Assembly (NCBI GenBank): GCA_910578815.1
Contig: CAJTSE010000003.1
Span: 219,645 to 283,644 of the forward strand
Length of the DNA: 64,000 nt
Direction of reading: 5' to 3'
DNA from: an uncultured Acetatifactor sp.
GTDB lineage: Bacteria; Bacillota; Clostridia; Lachnospirales; Lachnospiraceae
This document shows, piece after piece, positions 1 to 8,728 of the stretch. The translations under genes were made by a program, and so were the position numbers. The notes beneath the pieces were generated by a model. It saw only the letters and a list, made by a program, of their open reading frames with translations, ran no database searches and was not told the origin of the DNA. Every line of letters starts with the position of its first letter. Within the stretch, counting starts at the first letter, position 1.

Positions 1-1
1 T

Positions 2-487
2 GCCATGGATACGAAGGTTTATTCAAAGGAAGAGATGCAGAAGGTTATGAGTTTACTTCGTCTGAAAGAAAAGATAAGCAATTTTGAATGTGGGTTTCAG
101 ACACAGCTGACCCATGAACTGTCTGATTCGGGTGAGGTGCTTTCCGGGGGTCAGTGCCAGTGCCTGGCACTTGCCAGAATTTTGATAGATCCAGCTAGGC
201 AGCTATACATTTTGGACGAGCCTGCCAGTGCACTTGATCCTGTTGCGGAAGAGGAAATATTTGAGGCGATTAACAGACATCTTGCGGATCAGACGGTTAT
301 TTATATTTCTCACCGGCTTTCTGCAGCCAGAACAGCCGACAAAATTTTTTTTCTGGAAAAGGGACAAATTGTTGAGCAGGGGACTCATGACCAGCTGATC
401 CTTCAAGGTGGGAAATATGTGGATATGTTTCATTTGCAGGCGAGATATTATAGGGACGGGAGGCAGTATGAAAAAGATAATATATAA
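2..487 (+). CDS. ABC transporter ATP-binding protein, C-terminal part (5' end outside window)
   Basis: This is the C-terminal half of an ABC ATPase domain, probably from an exporter with a fused membrane domain like its neighbour. Visible are the signature LSGGQ, a Walker B strand LYILDEP with the following D-loop SALDP, and the switch histidine in YISHRLS. The Walker A motif is absent, and the reading frame stays open to the window edge, so the gene starts upstream. The next exporter gene begins inside its last 20 bases, which suggests that the two are co-transcribed and may form a heterodimer. The substrate cannot be told from this piece; peptide or drug export is the usual role of this type. 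Confidence 0.85.
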   Translation, partial: AMDTKVYSKEEMQKVMSLLRLKEKISNFECGFQTQLTHELSDSGEVLSGGQCQCLALARILIDPARQLYILDEPASALDPVAEEEIFEAINRHLADQTVIYISHRLSAARTADKIFFLEKGQIVEQGTHDQLILQGGKYVDMFHLQARYYRDGRQYEKDNI

Positions 488-2282
488 TAATCTGTATATG
501 CTCAAAATATTTTTCAGGACGGCTCCTTTGTATTCTGTGGGTTATGCACTGTTGATCGCTGCCAGAAGCATATTGTTTAACATTGTGGGAAATGTTTTGT
601 TCATACAGTATATTGTTAAGACGGTAGAACTAATAATTGCTCATCCGGAAAAAGCACAGAAAGGTTTGGTGCAGTTGATTGCTGCGGCATGCGTATATTA
701 CGCGCTGGTGCTTTTGTTTAATACCGTTATCGAGGGAATCTTTAACAACAGCCTGGCGAAAAACGCAGAAATCAAGGTCAATCATGTTTTTACAAAAATG
801 ATGTTTGAAAAGTCCGCATCCATTGATTTTGGATGCTATGATGTCCCTCAATTTTATAACGATCTGGTCGCTGCCAATAATGAATCCAATAGCAGGGCCT
901 GGCACACATACAGGAATTTCGTCAAGATGATTGAAAACTTATTGGTACTGCTCTCGCTGTTTTATATTATCAATTCGTTGGACTTTGTTGTTTTTATTCC
1001 GGCACTTGTAATAAATGTTCTTTCTTTTTTGCATCAGATGAAGCTGAATCAAATTCATGGTGAAATCTATAACAAAGCCATGCCTTGTACAAAGGAAATC
1101 GACTATGTGAACCGCATGTTTTTCTTAAGACAAAATGCGAAGGATATTAGAATGACGAATATTGGAAATGTCTTATTTGATAAATTGATCTCTTCCTCAA
1201 AAAAGTTAAATGATATTCATGATGCTTACGGTGCAAAAAAGACTTTTGTCTGCTTCAGCGATCATCTGATGAAGAAAATCCTGGGAGATTTTCTGATATT
1301 ATTTTATCTTGCCTGTATGGTGCTTGCCAAATGCGCTTATAGCTTTGATGTAATGACTGCCTTGTGGAATGCTTACGGTACAATAAAAGGAAATATGAGC
1401 AATTTTGTTCAATCCATAAAGGAATTACATAATAACAGTATATATATTGAAAAATTTATTAGTTTCATGGAAATGGAAAACCGCATTGTATCCGAACAGG
1501 GCCTGAAAAATAATGCCGGGGCGCCGATTACCATAGAGTTTGTGGATGTTTCTTTCTCTTATGACGGAAAGCATAAAATTTTAGACAACCTATGCTTAAA
1601 AATCAAAGCCAATGAAAAAGTGGCGGTTGTCGGCAGCAATGGCGTCGGAAAGAGTACCCTTGTTAAGCTTTTGTTGAGACTGTATGACCCTGACAGCGGT
1701 AAAATACTGGTAAACGGAATTGATATTCGGGATTATGATGTGGAGTTTTATCGAAAGAATCTGTGCAGTATATTGGTTCAAAACTTCCGGCTGTATGCAC
1801 TGACGCTGTATGAGAACGTCAAAATGGATCTTGTCGATAAAAGTAAGGAAACCGTCGACTTGAATCAGGCGCTTTATATGGTCGGACTGAGTGATGTGAT
1901 AGAGCACCTTCCGGATCAGGGAGACAGCGATTATTCGAGAGAGTTTAATGACGGCGGCGTGGTATTTTCAGGGGGGCAGAAGCAAAAGCTGGCACTGGCA
2001 AGAGTGCTGTTTGGTGATAAAAGAATGACAGTTCTGGATGAACCGTCGAGTGCGCTGGATCCGCAAGCGGAAAGTGATTTTAATGAGCTTGTGTTCCATA
2101 CGCTGCCGGAGAGGACGATGATTATCATTTCTCACAGGTTGTCCACAACAAAGATGGCGGACAGGATAATTTTGATTCAAAACGGTAAAGCAGTTGAAGA
2201 CGGTTCCCATAACGAATTAATGAAGAGCGGAGGTACATACGCTAAAATGTTTGAAATGCAGTCAGGAAGGTATCAATCATGA
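468..2282 (+). CDS. ABC transporter, fused membrane and ATPase domains
   Basis: A half-transporter of about 604 residues: an N-terminal six-helix-type membrane domain (roughly 1-330) and a C-terminal ATPase domain. The ATPase has Walker A (GSNGVGKST near residue 390), the signature FSGGQKQKLALARVL, Walker B MTVLDEPSSALDP and the histidine switch IISHRLS. I chose ATG 468 because GGGAGG lies just ahead of it; an in-frame start at 408 lies deep inside the previous gene. It overlaps the preceding transporter gene by 20 bases, fitting a two-subunit exporter. The downstream LytTR/GHKL pair suggests a peptide-signal or antimicrobial-peptide setting, but no precursor peptide was identified, so the cargo is unknown. 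Confidence 0.9.
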   Translation: MKKIIYNNLYMLKIFFRTAPLYSVGYALLIAARSILFNIVGNVLFIQYIVKTVELIIAHPEKAQKGLVQLIAAACVYYALVLLFNTVIEGIFNNSLAKNAEIKVNHVFTKMMFEKSASIDFGCYDVPQFYNDLVAANNESNSRAWHTYRNFVKMIENLLVLLSLFYIINSLDFVVFIPALVINVLSFLHQMKLNQIHGEIYNKAMPCTKEIDYVNRMFFLRQNAKDIRMTNIGNVLFDKLISSSKKLNDIHDAYGAKKTFVCFSDHLMKKILGDFLILFYLACMVLAKCAYSFDVMTALWNAYGTIKGNMSNFVQSIKELHNNSIYIEKFISFMEMENRIVSEQGLKNNAGAPITIEFVDVSFSYDGKHKILDNLCLKIKANEKVAVVGSNGVGKSTLVKLLLRLYDPDSGKILVNGIDIRDYDVEFYRKNLCSILVQNFRLYALTLYENVKMDLVDKSKETVDLNQALYMVGLSDVIEHLPDQGDSDYSREFNDGGVVFSGGQKQKLALARVLFGDKRMTVLDEPSSALDPQAESDFNELVFHTLPERTMIIISHRLSTTKMADRIILIQNGKAVEDGSHNELMKSGGTYAKMFEMQSGRYQS

Positions 2283-2404
2283 GCCGGTGGTAATTGCATT
2301 GGGGATAATATGCCGCAAAACAGACAGGCTTGTGCGCCAGCGGTCACATAACCGGAGTAAACGGCTTTTTCTAAGATTTTCCGGGTTTTGGAAGGAGGAA
2401 TTTC

Positions 2405-2536
2405 TTGACCGTTTTTGTCGAGTATGGTAAGTTAAAATATGTTGAATACAAATTGTGTGTGAAGTACCGGCAGAGAACGCTTTCCGGACAAGATAAATCC
2501 GATATTGTGAGGAATTATGAAGATTGCAGTATGTGA
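2405..2536 (+). CDS. possible small ORF (43 aa) ahead of the response regulator
   Basis: A 43-codon frame starts with TTG at 2405. It is preceded at six bases by AAGGAGG (2392-2398), the best Shine-Dalgarno sequence in this region. It ends at 2536, overlapping the first 20 bases of the response regulator in another frame. The predicted peptide is mixed charged/hydrophobic with two cysteines and begins (M)TVFVEYGKLKY. I recognise no family. It could be a leader that couples translation to the regulator, a secreted-peptide gene, or a chance frame behind a Shine-Dalgarno-like purine run. The start signal is seen directly; expression is inference. Confidence 0.35.
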   Translation: MTVFVEYGKLKYVEYKLCVKYRQRTLSGQDKSDIVRNYEDCSM

Positions 2537-3215
2537 TGATGAAATTGTTCTTGTGAAACAGATTTATCAATACCTATGGAAGCAGGCGGATTGCTGCGTG
2601 AACTGTTTTTCTGCTCCTGAAGAGTTTTTGGCAGAATATGAAGTGGGAGAACGGTATGATGTGGTATTTTTGGATATAGCGATGGAGCCCATTGACGGGA
2701 TTGCGCTTGCACGGAAAATCAGAAGCTATGATCAGAATGCAATCCTGATTTTTATTACGGCTTATTTGGAATATGCTCCCAAGGGTTATGAGGTAAACGC
2801 CTTTCGGTATTTACTGAAGCCTGTGACGGAAGAGTCCGTTCTGGCAGTAATGGGAGAAGTCAGGGAGGAACTGGAGTCAAGAGGTACACTTTGGATTAAG
2901 ACTACAGAGTGTGAATTACTGCTGCATACCAGAGAACTGCAGTATCTGGAGGCGGACAATAAAGATACGCTTATTTATTACATGGATGACAAGATCAGAC
3001 TCCGCAGGGGGTTGAAAGAGCTGGAAGCGCAGCTTTCGCCTTTTTTCTTTTATCGAGTTCATCGAAAATATGTTGTTAATCTGGCGCGTGTGAGGGAATT
3101 TGACGAAGAACGACTGACCCTGGAGTGCGGCAGAACAATTCCGATCAGCCGTAGAAAAAGCAGAAAATTTCGCCATGCGCTGGGAGCATACATTGACGGA
3201 GGTATGTCAAAATGA
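2517..3215 (+). CDS. LytTR-family response regulator
   Basis: A cytoplasmic response regulator of 232 residues. The receiver domain (about 1-120) carries the acidic pair in AVCDDE, the phospho-acceptor aspartate in VVFLDIAM and the switch lysine in LLKPVT. The C-terminal LytTR DNA-binding domain (about 135-230) includes the typical FFYRVHRKYVVNL segment and ends IPISRRKSRKF. A weak Shine-Dalgarno (TGAGG) precedes ATG 2517. The stop overlaps the start of the kinase gene by four bases (ATGA), so the two are translationally coupled. LytTR/GHKL pairs usually respond to peptides; the exporter genes upstream are plausible targets or partners, but no binding site was defined. Confidence 0.92.
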   Translation: MKIAVCDDEIVLVKQIYQYLWKQADCCVNCFSAPEEFLAEYEVGERYDVVFLDIAMEPIDGIALARKIRSYDQNAILIFITAYLEYAPKGYEVNAFRYLLKPVTEESVLAVMGEVREELESRGTLWIKTTECELLLHTRELQYLEADNKDTLIYYMDDKIRLRRGLKELEAQLSPFFFYRVHRKYVVNLARVREFDEERLTLECGRTIPISRRKSRKFRHALGAYIDGGMSK

Positions 3216-4528
3216 CTTATTTTCTTAAAATTGTATATAATTTGCTGGATTACTGGATACTGATTTTAACAATGCAGTATGTCTGCGCCGGCAGGATGAA
3301 GTTAGGAAGAAAGAATGTATGGATCGGGTCCTGTCTTTCCGTGATGGGGACCGTGGCCGCATTTTTTCTGCCGTTACATTTTGAATTTATAGTCAGCATG
3401 GCGGTGGTAATTGCATTGAGTGTCTGCTTGTTCAGCCAAAAAAAGCTTTCGGATCTGCTGCGTTTTTTTCCGGCTCTTTTCATCTATTATTTCCTGATCA
3501 TAGTGCCTACGGCTTTGGTGCAGGAGGTGGTTGTTCCCAATGGCATTCAGCTTACGTCGAAGGGCGGTTTCTGGGGGCTGGTGAGCTATGTGCCGGATGC
3601 TACGCTGCTTGTACTGCTGCTTATCTTACGTCATGTCCAGGTGAAATATCGGATCAGAGTACACTTTTCGGCGGGGGAGATTCTGGGCAGTATAGCAATG
3701 CTCTTTTTTTCCATTATTGACGGGGCATTTATTTTTATGTTGGACAGGGGCCAATATGAGCCTGTTTGGTATGGCATTTATATGTTCATTTTTGTGGGCG
3801 GCTATTGTGCGGGTGTCGGCTTTTTTGTGTATTGGCTGATAGCGTCAAGGGTCAGAATTTATCGTCAGACTTATGCAAGCTGTGAGACGGAGTATCTGCG
3901 GGTGCAGATAGATTCTTTAAAAGAGGCGAAGGAGAACGAGGAAGATGTAAGAAAGCTGCGTCATGATCTGAAAAATCATCTGGCGGTGCTTTCGTCGCTG
4001 TGTAAAGAGGGAGAGTATGAAGAGGTAAAAAAATATACGGAGCAGTTAGGCCAGGAGGCACTGCGCTCTGATCTGAAGACACCCACCGGAAATCAGGTAG
4101 CAGATCAGGTGGTTGCTTCAAAGAGACCGGTTTGCGAAGAGACCGGGATTGCCTTTACTTTTACCGGAACCATGAAGAATCTGGACACCCTGACAGCTCC
4201 CGACATTTGCGGACTCCTTGCTAACGCCTACGATAATGCCATAGAGGCATGCCGGGAATATCAGGCAGGATCGCAGTCCGGACAACCGGAGGCTTATATC
4301 CGCACACAGGTGAGTACTACCCGCAATTATACGGTGATCGAAATCGTCAATCCCGTTTTGAAAGCGGTGCCGATTCGAGGCAACCGTGTAGCCACTACCA
4401 AGAAGGATAAAAAGGCTCACGGGTACGGTATTGAAATTATGAAGCAGATTGCCGAAAGATACAACGGAAGCTGTACCGTTCGCTGTGACGGAAAGGAATT
4501 TCATACGAAGATCGTTTTGCTGACTTAG
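3212..4528 (+). CDS. GHKL-type sensor histidine kinase (AgrC-like)
   Basis: A membrane sensor kinase of 438 residues. The first ~215 residues form six or seven hydrophobic segments. A linker helix then leads to the phospho-acceptor region with KLRHDLKNHL (histidine of the H-box) and a GHKL ATPase domain with the N-box LANAYDNAIEAC and the G-box HGYGIEIMKQIAERY. This order is that of the AgrC/ComD kinases partnered with LytTR regulators. It overlaps the regulator gene by four bases. It would sense an extracellular ligand, often a peptide, and phosphorylate the regulator at 2517-3215. The ligand is unknown. Confidence 0.92.
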   Translation: MTYFLKIVYNLLDYWILILTMQYVCAGRMKLGRKNVWIGSCLSVMGTVAAFFLPLHFEFIVSMAVVIALSVCLFSQKKLSDLLRFFPALFIYYFLIIVPTALVQEVVVPNGIQLTSKGGFWGLVSYVPDATLLVLLLILRHVQVKYRIRVHFSAGEILGSIAMLFFSIIDGAFIFMLDRGQYEPVWYGIYMFIFVGGYCAGVGFFVYWLIASRVRIYRQTYASCETEYLRVQIDSLKEAKENEEDVRKLRHDLKNHLAVLSSLCKEGEYEEVKKYTEQLGQEALRSDLKTPTGNQVADQVVASKRPVCEETGIAFTFTGTMKNLDTLTAPDICGLLANAYDNAIEACREYQAGSQSGQPEAYIRTQVSTTRNYTVIEIVNPVLKAVPIRGNRVATTKKDKKAHGYGIEIMKQIAERYNGSCTVRCDGKEFHTKIVLLT

Positions 4529-4529
4529 C

Positions 4530-4546
4530 AGCGCGACCTATGCGCT
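4530..4546. terminator. short hairpin between convergent genes
   Basis: AGCGC and GCGCT are separated by seven bases, in the 24-base gap between the convergent kinase and CPBP genes. There is no clear T-run on either side, so it is at best a weak bidirectional terminator. Confidence 0.25.
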
Positions 4547-4552
4547 TTGGCT

Positions 4553-5332
4553 TCACGAATTGTTTGCGCCGCCGTTGGCGGCATGTTTTCTGAGCAGTCC
4601 TGCGCAGCAGATCACGGAGATGAGGCCTAAGCCTGCCGCCAGCCCGTATTGCGCCGCCGCAGGCAGACCTGCGGTGACTGCGGGGACATAGCCGCCGATA
4701 TTGCCGAAAATATGGGCGATAATCGCCGGAAATAATGACTTTGTTTTTACATAGGAAAGTGCAAAAATCAAACCGCCAAGGAAGGCGTGGACTACAATGA
4801 TAACGCCGCCTGCCATGGCATGAATCAAGGCGAACAAAAGCGCGCTGATCAGGATGGAAGCAGTGGTGGAGATTCCTTTACGGAGCGCCGTCATAATCAG
4901 GGCGCGGAATACAAATTCCTCCACCATCGGCGCAATGATAAAAACGGATACGATAAAAGCAGTCATGCTTTTTTCCATATCGTCTGACATCCCGCCGATC
5001 AGTTCGGGAGGAATCGGCGCTGTGGTCTGCAGTATATTGGAGAATGCCGAAAAGCAAAAGGCCGCCGTAACCGGCAGCAGATATTTTTTCAGGGGGACTG
5101 TCTTTAAGCTGTATGTATTCTTTAAATCAATTCTTTTCATACGGAGCAGGAACAGAACAAAAAGCAGATATAAGGCCTGTGCCATGCCGCTGATTAAGGC
5201 CATGTGGTCCGCGCCGCCTTTAAATATCATCATGGCGGCAGAGGATAAAATGCCGATACCGAGTATAAAGGAAAGGGTGATCAGGAGGCTGCTGACGATG
5301 GCTTTTAAATGTAATTTCATAAGTTTATTCAT
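4553..5332 (-). CDS. CPBP family intramembrane metalloprotease
   Basis: An integral membrane protein of about 259 residues with seven or eight hydrophobic segments. It carries the CPBP (Abi/Rce1-type) motifs: a glutamate pair with arginine in MVEEFVFRAL, a histidine in LFALIHAM and a second histidine in IIAHIFGN. These line the metal site of the family. Bacterial members act as membrane proteases in peptide maturation or immunity; the substrate here is unknown. ATG 5332 is preferred over an in-frame codon 30 bases upstream because AAAAGGAG lies just ahead of it. It converges on the kinase gene and is probably a single-gene unit with its own promoter. Confidence 0.88.
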   Translation of the reverse strand: MNKLMKLHLKAIVSSLLITLSFILGIGILSSAAMMIFKGGADHMALISGMAQALYLLFVLFLLRMKRIDLKNTYSLKTVPLKKYLLPVTAAFCFSAFSNILQTTAPIPPELIGGMSDDMEKSMTAFIVSVFIIAPMVEEFVFRALIMTALRKGISTTASILISALLFALIHAMAGGVIIVVHAFLGGLIFALSYVKTKSLFPAIIAHIFGNIGGYVPAVTAGLPAAAQYGLAAGLGLISVICCAGLLRKHAANGGANNS

Positions 5333-5411
5333 TTTTCTCCTTTTGTCTGACGAAAGAGGCATTCATAGCAATGCCTGAAGATTCTCAATCAATTAGTGCG
5401 AAAACATAATC

Positions 5412-5440
5412 AGTATATACCCTGTCATGGGGAATTGCAA
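5412..5440 (-). promoter_or_regulatory. putative promoter for the CPBP gene
   Basis: Read on the minus strand, TTGCAA (5435-5440) and TATACT (5412-5417) are spaced by 17 bases, close to a housekeeping sigma-factor promoter, about 80 bases upstream of the CPBP start. Confidence 0.5.
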
Positions 5441-5474
5441 GGGCACTAACGATATTTAACATATCAAGTGATGC

Positions 5475-5503
5475 TTGCATCCTGGCGTTGAATCCTGTAA
5501 AAT
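5475..5503 (+). promoter_or_regulatory. putative promoter for the NYN gene
   Basis: TTGCAT (5475-5480) and TAAAAT (5498-5503) are separated by 17 bases. The site points into the NYN-domain gene. Confidence 0.5.
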
Positions 5504-5582
5504 GGAATAAATGGTTCAGCCATGCAGAATTGGTGCAAATGAAGCATAGAGAAATGTGAGATTTTTGACGACATGGAGATTA

Positions 5583-5606
5583 GTGTGAAAAATAAATTTT
5601 TCACAC
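5583..5606 (+). repeat. perfect inverted repeat in the NYN leader
   Basis: GTGTGAAAAA and TTTTTCACAC flank a four-base TAAA loop. It lies between the promoter and the likely start of the NYN gene. It could be an RNA hairpin in the leader or an operator. If translation instead starts at 5573 or 5585, it would be coding. Confidence 0.5.
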
Positions 5607-5683
5607 GCAAATTTGTGCCTGCGGCTCATACGACAAAAAGCCTGTGCTTTTCGTTGTCAAGAATTCGCAGGTTGTGGAAAGGC

Positions 5684-6667
5684 ATGGTTATTAGTATGGA
5701 AGAAAATATGGAGGCGATTCAGGGGGAACGGATGCAGTTTGCGGTGCTGATTGATGCGGACAATATCAGTTCCAAGTATGCCGCGACTATTTTTGAAGAG
5801 CTGGATAAATTCGGATTTTCCACCTATCGGCGAATTTATGGCAACTGGTCAAAGGCCAACGGCTGGAATGAGGGACTGCTGCTGGAGCATTCTATTATGC
5901 CGGTACAGCAGTTCTCCTATACTACAGGCAAAAATGCCACGGACATGGCCATGGTGATCGACGCCATGGATATTTTATTTAAGAATAAGGTCAGGGGCTT
6001 CTGCCTGGTGACCAGCGACAGTGATTTTACCCGTCTGGCCATGCGCCTGCGGGAGGAAAACATGTTTGTTCTGGGAATGGGGGAATCCAAGACGCCCCCG
6101 GCGCTGACCAGAGCCTGTAACAGATTTATTCACCTGAATCTAGTGGCGGAGCAGAATAAGGCACTGGAGGGTGCGGAGAGCATCGAGGGCGGAGACGAAC
6201 AGAATGTTACCTCTGTGACGGAGGTGCGTCAGGCGATCCTGGCCCTGATCAATGAGAATGACGGCAAGCCGGTGGATCTGGCCACAATCGGGAATCGCTT
6301 AAACGACAGATTCTCGGATTTTGACGTGCGTAACTACGGCTATACCAAGCTCAGCACCATGGTGACGCAGGAGCTGCCGGATTTAAACGTGAAAAAGGTC
6401 AATTATCAATACTGCGTGGAGCGCAGGTCCACCCTTACCAAGGCGGAGCTGGAGCGGGAGATCTGCAGTATGATCGAGAAAAACGGCGGTATGATTGATA
6501 ATCTTTCTACCTTAAACGATGAGCTGCACAAAAAGTATAAGCAGCTGGATTTCAGGCAGTATGGCTACAGCCGCATTTCCAGCTTCCTGCGCAGCATGAA
6601 ATCAGTGACGGTCCGTGAAAATCAGGTGACGCTGGGAGCTGCCCGCCGGAAGGACGAAAACAGCTGA
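5684..6667 (+). CDS. NYN-domain putative ribonuclease with two LOTUS (OST-HTH) domains
   Basis: A soluble protein of about 327 residues. The N-terminal NYN domain (PIN-like fold, about 18-160) has the conserved acidic residues in LIDADNIS, KNATDMAMVIDAMD and LVTSDSDF, expected to bind metal for RNA cleavage. Two LOTUS/OST-HTH domains follow (about 180-245 and 255-322), each with the Y-G-Y segment (RNYGYTKLS, RQYGYSRIS) typical of RNA-binding. The start is uncertain. ATG 5684 and ATG 5696 suit the conserved domain; in-frame ATG 5573 or GTG 5585 would add 33-37 residues of no recognisable family. It stands alone, upstream of rarA by 133 bases. The RNA target is unknown. Confidence 0.85.
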   Translation: MVISMEENMEAIQGERMQFAVLIDADNISSKYAATIFEELDKFGFSTYRRIYGNWSKANGWNEGLLLEHSIMPVQQFSYTTGKNATDMAMVIDAMDILFKNKVRGFCLVTSDSDFTRLAMRLREENMFVLGMGESKTPPALTRACNRFIHLNLVAEQNKALEGAESIEGGDEQNVTSVTEVRQAILALINENDGKPVDLATIGNRLNDRFSDFDVRNYGYTKLSTMVTQELPDLNVKKVNYQYCVERRSTLTKAELEREICSMIEKNGGMIDNLSTLNDELHKKYKQLDFRQYGYSRISSFLRSMKSVTVRENQVTLGAARRKDENS

Positions 6668-6800
6668 AAGAAATAGTTTTTTTAATATGATGAAGGCTGA
6701 AAACAAAACGATGAAAAAGATAAAGCTGAAAAGAAGTTGAAACGGAAAAGCTGAAAAGACAAAGACGAAATAAGAAAAGGGACAATACAAGGCGGAACCT

Positions 6801-8135
6801 ATGGATATTTTTGAATATATGCGCAGCACCAGCATGGAGAAGGAAGCGCCGCTGGCGGCCAGGATGCGGCCCAGGACTTTGGATGAGGTGCTGGGGCAGG
6901 AGCATATTGTCGGAAAGGATAAGCTGCTGTACCGGGCTATCAAGGCGGATAAGATTAGTTCCGTGATCTTTTACGGACCGCCGGGAACGGGCAAGACGAC
7001 GCTGGCACGGGTGATTGCCAATACCACCAGCGCGGAGTTTACCCAGATCAATGCCACGGTGGCGGGCAAGAAGGACATGGAAGAGGTGGTGGCGAAGGCC
7101 AAGGATATGCTTGGCATGTACGGAAAGCGCACCATCCTCTTTATTGACGAGATTCATCGCTTTAACAAGGGCCAGCAGGATTATCTGCTGCCTTTTGTGG
7201 AGGACGGCACGCTGGTCCTCATCGGGGCCACCACGGAAAATCCATATTTCGAGGTGAACGGGGCGTTGATTTCCCGTTCCGTTATTTTTGAGCTGAAACC
7301 GATCCCCAGGGAGGCGGTGAAGGAGCTGATCCGCAAGGCTGTATATGACAATGACAGGGGAATGGGGGCCTACAATGCGGAGATTGATGAGGATGCGCTG
7401 GAGTTTCTGGCGGATCTTTCCGGGGGAGATGCAAGACATGCTCTGAATGCGGTGGAGCTGGGAGTTATGACCACCGGCCGCAGTGAGGACGGAAAAATAC
7501 ATATTACCCTGGAGGTGGCACAGGAGTGTATTCAGAAGCGGGCCGTCCGCTATGACAAGACAGGGGACAGTCATTATGATACCATTTCGGCTTTTATCAA
7601 GAGCATGAGGGGCTCGGATCCGGACGCGGCGGTCTATTACCTGGCGCGGATGCTTTATGCCGGGGAGCAGGTGGCCTTTATTGCCCGGCGGATCATGATC
7701 TGTGCGGCGGAGGATGTGGGCAATGCGGATCCCATGGCGCTGGTGGTGGCGACGAATGCCTCGCTGGCGGTGGAGCGGATCGGAATGCCGGAAGCTCAGA
7801 TCATTTTATCTCAAGCGGCAGCTTATGTGGCCTGTGCGCCCAAGAGCAACGCCAGCTGTAATGCCGTTTTTGAAGCCATGCAGGCGGTGGAACAGACTGG
7901 GAGCCTGCCCATTCCCGCTCATCTGCAGGATGCCCATTACAAGGGGGCGGCAAAGCTGGGGCGGGGCACCGGTTATAAATATGCCCATGATTATCCCAAT
8001 CATTATGTCCGGCAGCAGTATCTGCCCTATGAGCTGAGCGGGAGGGAATTTTACAAACCGTCAGGGAACGGATACGAGGCAAAGATCAGGGAGCATATGC
8101 GCAGGCTGAAAGAAGAGGCCGGGGAAGACATGTAA
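6801..8135 (+). CDS. rarA: replication-associated recombination protein A (AAA+ ATPase)
   Basis: RarA (MgsA), 444 residues, acts at stalled or collapsed replication forks in the cytoplasm. The AAA+ core has Walker A GPPGTGKTTL (about residue 55), Walker B ILFIDEIHRFN and sensor 1 GATTEN. The C-terminal tetramerisation region (about 260-440) includes the typical stretches DSHYDTISAFIKSMRGSDPD and RRIMICAAEDVGNADP. Length matches the family. AAGGCGG precedes the start. A hairpin follows the stop, where it converges with the DUF4364 gene. Confidence 0.96.
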   Translation: MDIFEYMRSTSMEKEAPLAARMRPRTLDEVLGQEHIVGKDKLLYRAIKADKISSVIFYGPPGTGKTTLARVIANTTSAEFTQINATVAGKKDMEEVVAKAKDMLGMYGKRTILFIDEIHRFNKGQQDYLLPFVEDGTLVLIGATTENPYFEVNGALISRSVIFELKPIPREAVKELIRKAVYDNDRGMGAYNAEIDEDALEFLADLSGGDARHALNAVELGVMTTGRSEDGKIHITLEVAQECIQKRAVRYDKTGDSHYDTISAFIKSMRGSDPDAAVYYLARMLYAGEQVAFIARRIMICAAEDVGNADPMALVVATNASLAVERIGMPEAQIILSQAAAYVACAPKSNASCNAVFEAMQAVEQTGSLPIPAHLQDAHYKGAAKLGRGTGYKYAHDYPNHYVRQQYLPYELSGREFYKPSGNGYEAKIREHMRRLKEEAGEDM

Positions 8136-8142
8136 ACGACAA

Positions 8143-8177
8143 AGCACCGTATGCAAAAGATTTCAGGATGCGGTGCT
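8143..8177. terminator. hairpin between convergent rarA and DUF4364
   Basis: AGCACCG and CGGTGCT form the base of a stem (extended by TAT/ATG with a wobble) around a 15-19 base loop. It lies just after the rarA stop and before the end of the DUF4364 gene. T-runs are weak. Confidence 0.5.
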
Positions 8178-8196
8178 CTGCATTTAAGGGCTGTTG

Positions 8197-8712
8197 TCAA
8201 AACAGCTCTTTTACTAGATATTGATAGATCTGTTGATTCTTTTTCTGCCAGTTTTCGCAGATGGCGGCGGCAGTACTTTCATCAGGGACGGAGATAGTGA
8301 GGTCAACCAATTTGATGTCTCTGTCCTTCGCCGTAAGCTGCGCCTCATATTCTCCGGAGGTTGCTTTGTAATAACGGCCTGAAACGGAAATCTCATTGCG
8401 CAGGGCACATTCATTTTCCTTAAGATAGTTATTGATGTCCTGTCTGATAGCGATATTGATTCGATTCCGAAACAGCTCCAGCGTTTCACGCCCTTCATCG
8501 GTGAGGGACAGGTAGGTGCGGTTGAGAACGGTTTTGGCGGAAATCAGCCCCGTTTCGGTCAGCTCGCCGATAACCTGCTGCAGGGTAAGAAAAACGGTGT
8601 ACTCCCGGCCGAGAATAAAGTCGCTGACCTGGGCGGCGGTCATGGGGAAAGCCACCCGGTCCAGCATGTACAGTACGATCAATTTGTTGAGAGTCAGTGA
8701 ATCCTGTATCAT
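8197..8712 (-). CDS. DUF4364 family protein (winged-helix type)
   Basis: A protein of 171 residues matching the clostridial DUF4364 family. The N-terminal ~80 residues look like a PadR-type winged helix (LNKLIVLYMLDR, then LQQVIGELTETGLI and YLSLTDEGRETLELF). The C-terminal part is an unknown alpha/beta region. It is probably a small DNA-binding regulator, though no target is known. GGAGC lies a few bases ahead of the ATG. It is downstream of the malic enzyme gene on the same strand by 77 bases, in which a GC-rich hairpin lies. Confidence 0.85.
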   Translation of the reverse strand: MIQDSLTLNKLIVLYMLDRVAFPMTAAQVSDFILGREYTVFLTLQQVIGELTETGLISAKTVLNRTYLSLTDEGRETLELFRNRINIAIRQDINNYLKENECALRNEISVSGRYYKATSGEYEAQLTAKDRDIKLVDLTISVPDESTAAAICENWQKKNQQIYQYLVKELF

Positions 8713-8728
8713 ATTGCTCCTTTATTCC

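Noticed and set aside
2283..2400. A 13-codon frame beginning at 2310 as a signal peptide precursor
   Set aside because: Too short, without a leader or processing pattern and with no Shine-Dalgarno.
6552..7574. A 340-codon minus-strand frame
   Set aside because: Antisense to the NYN and rarA genes, with no recognisable domain or good start signal.
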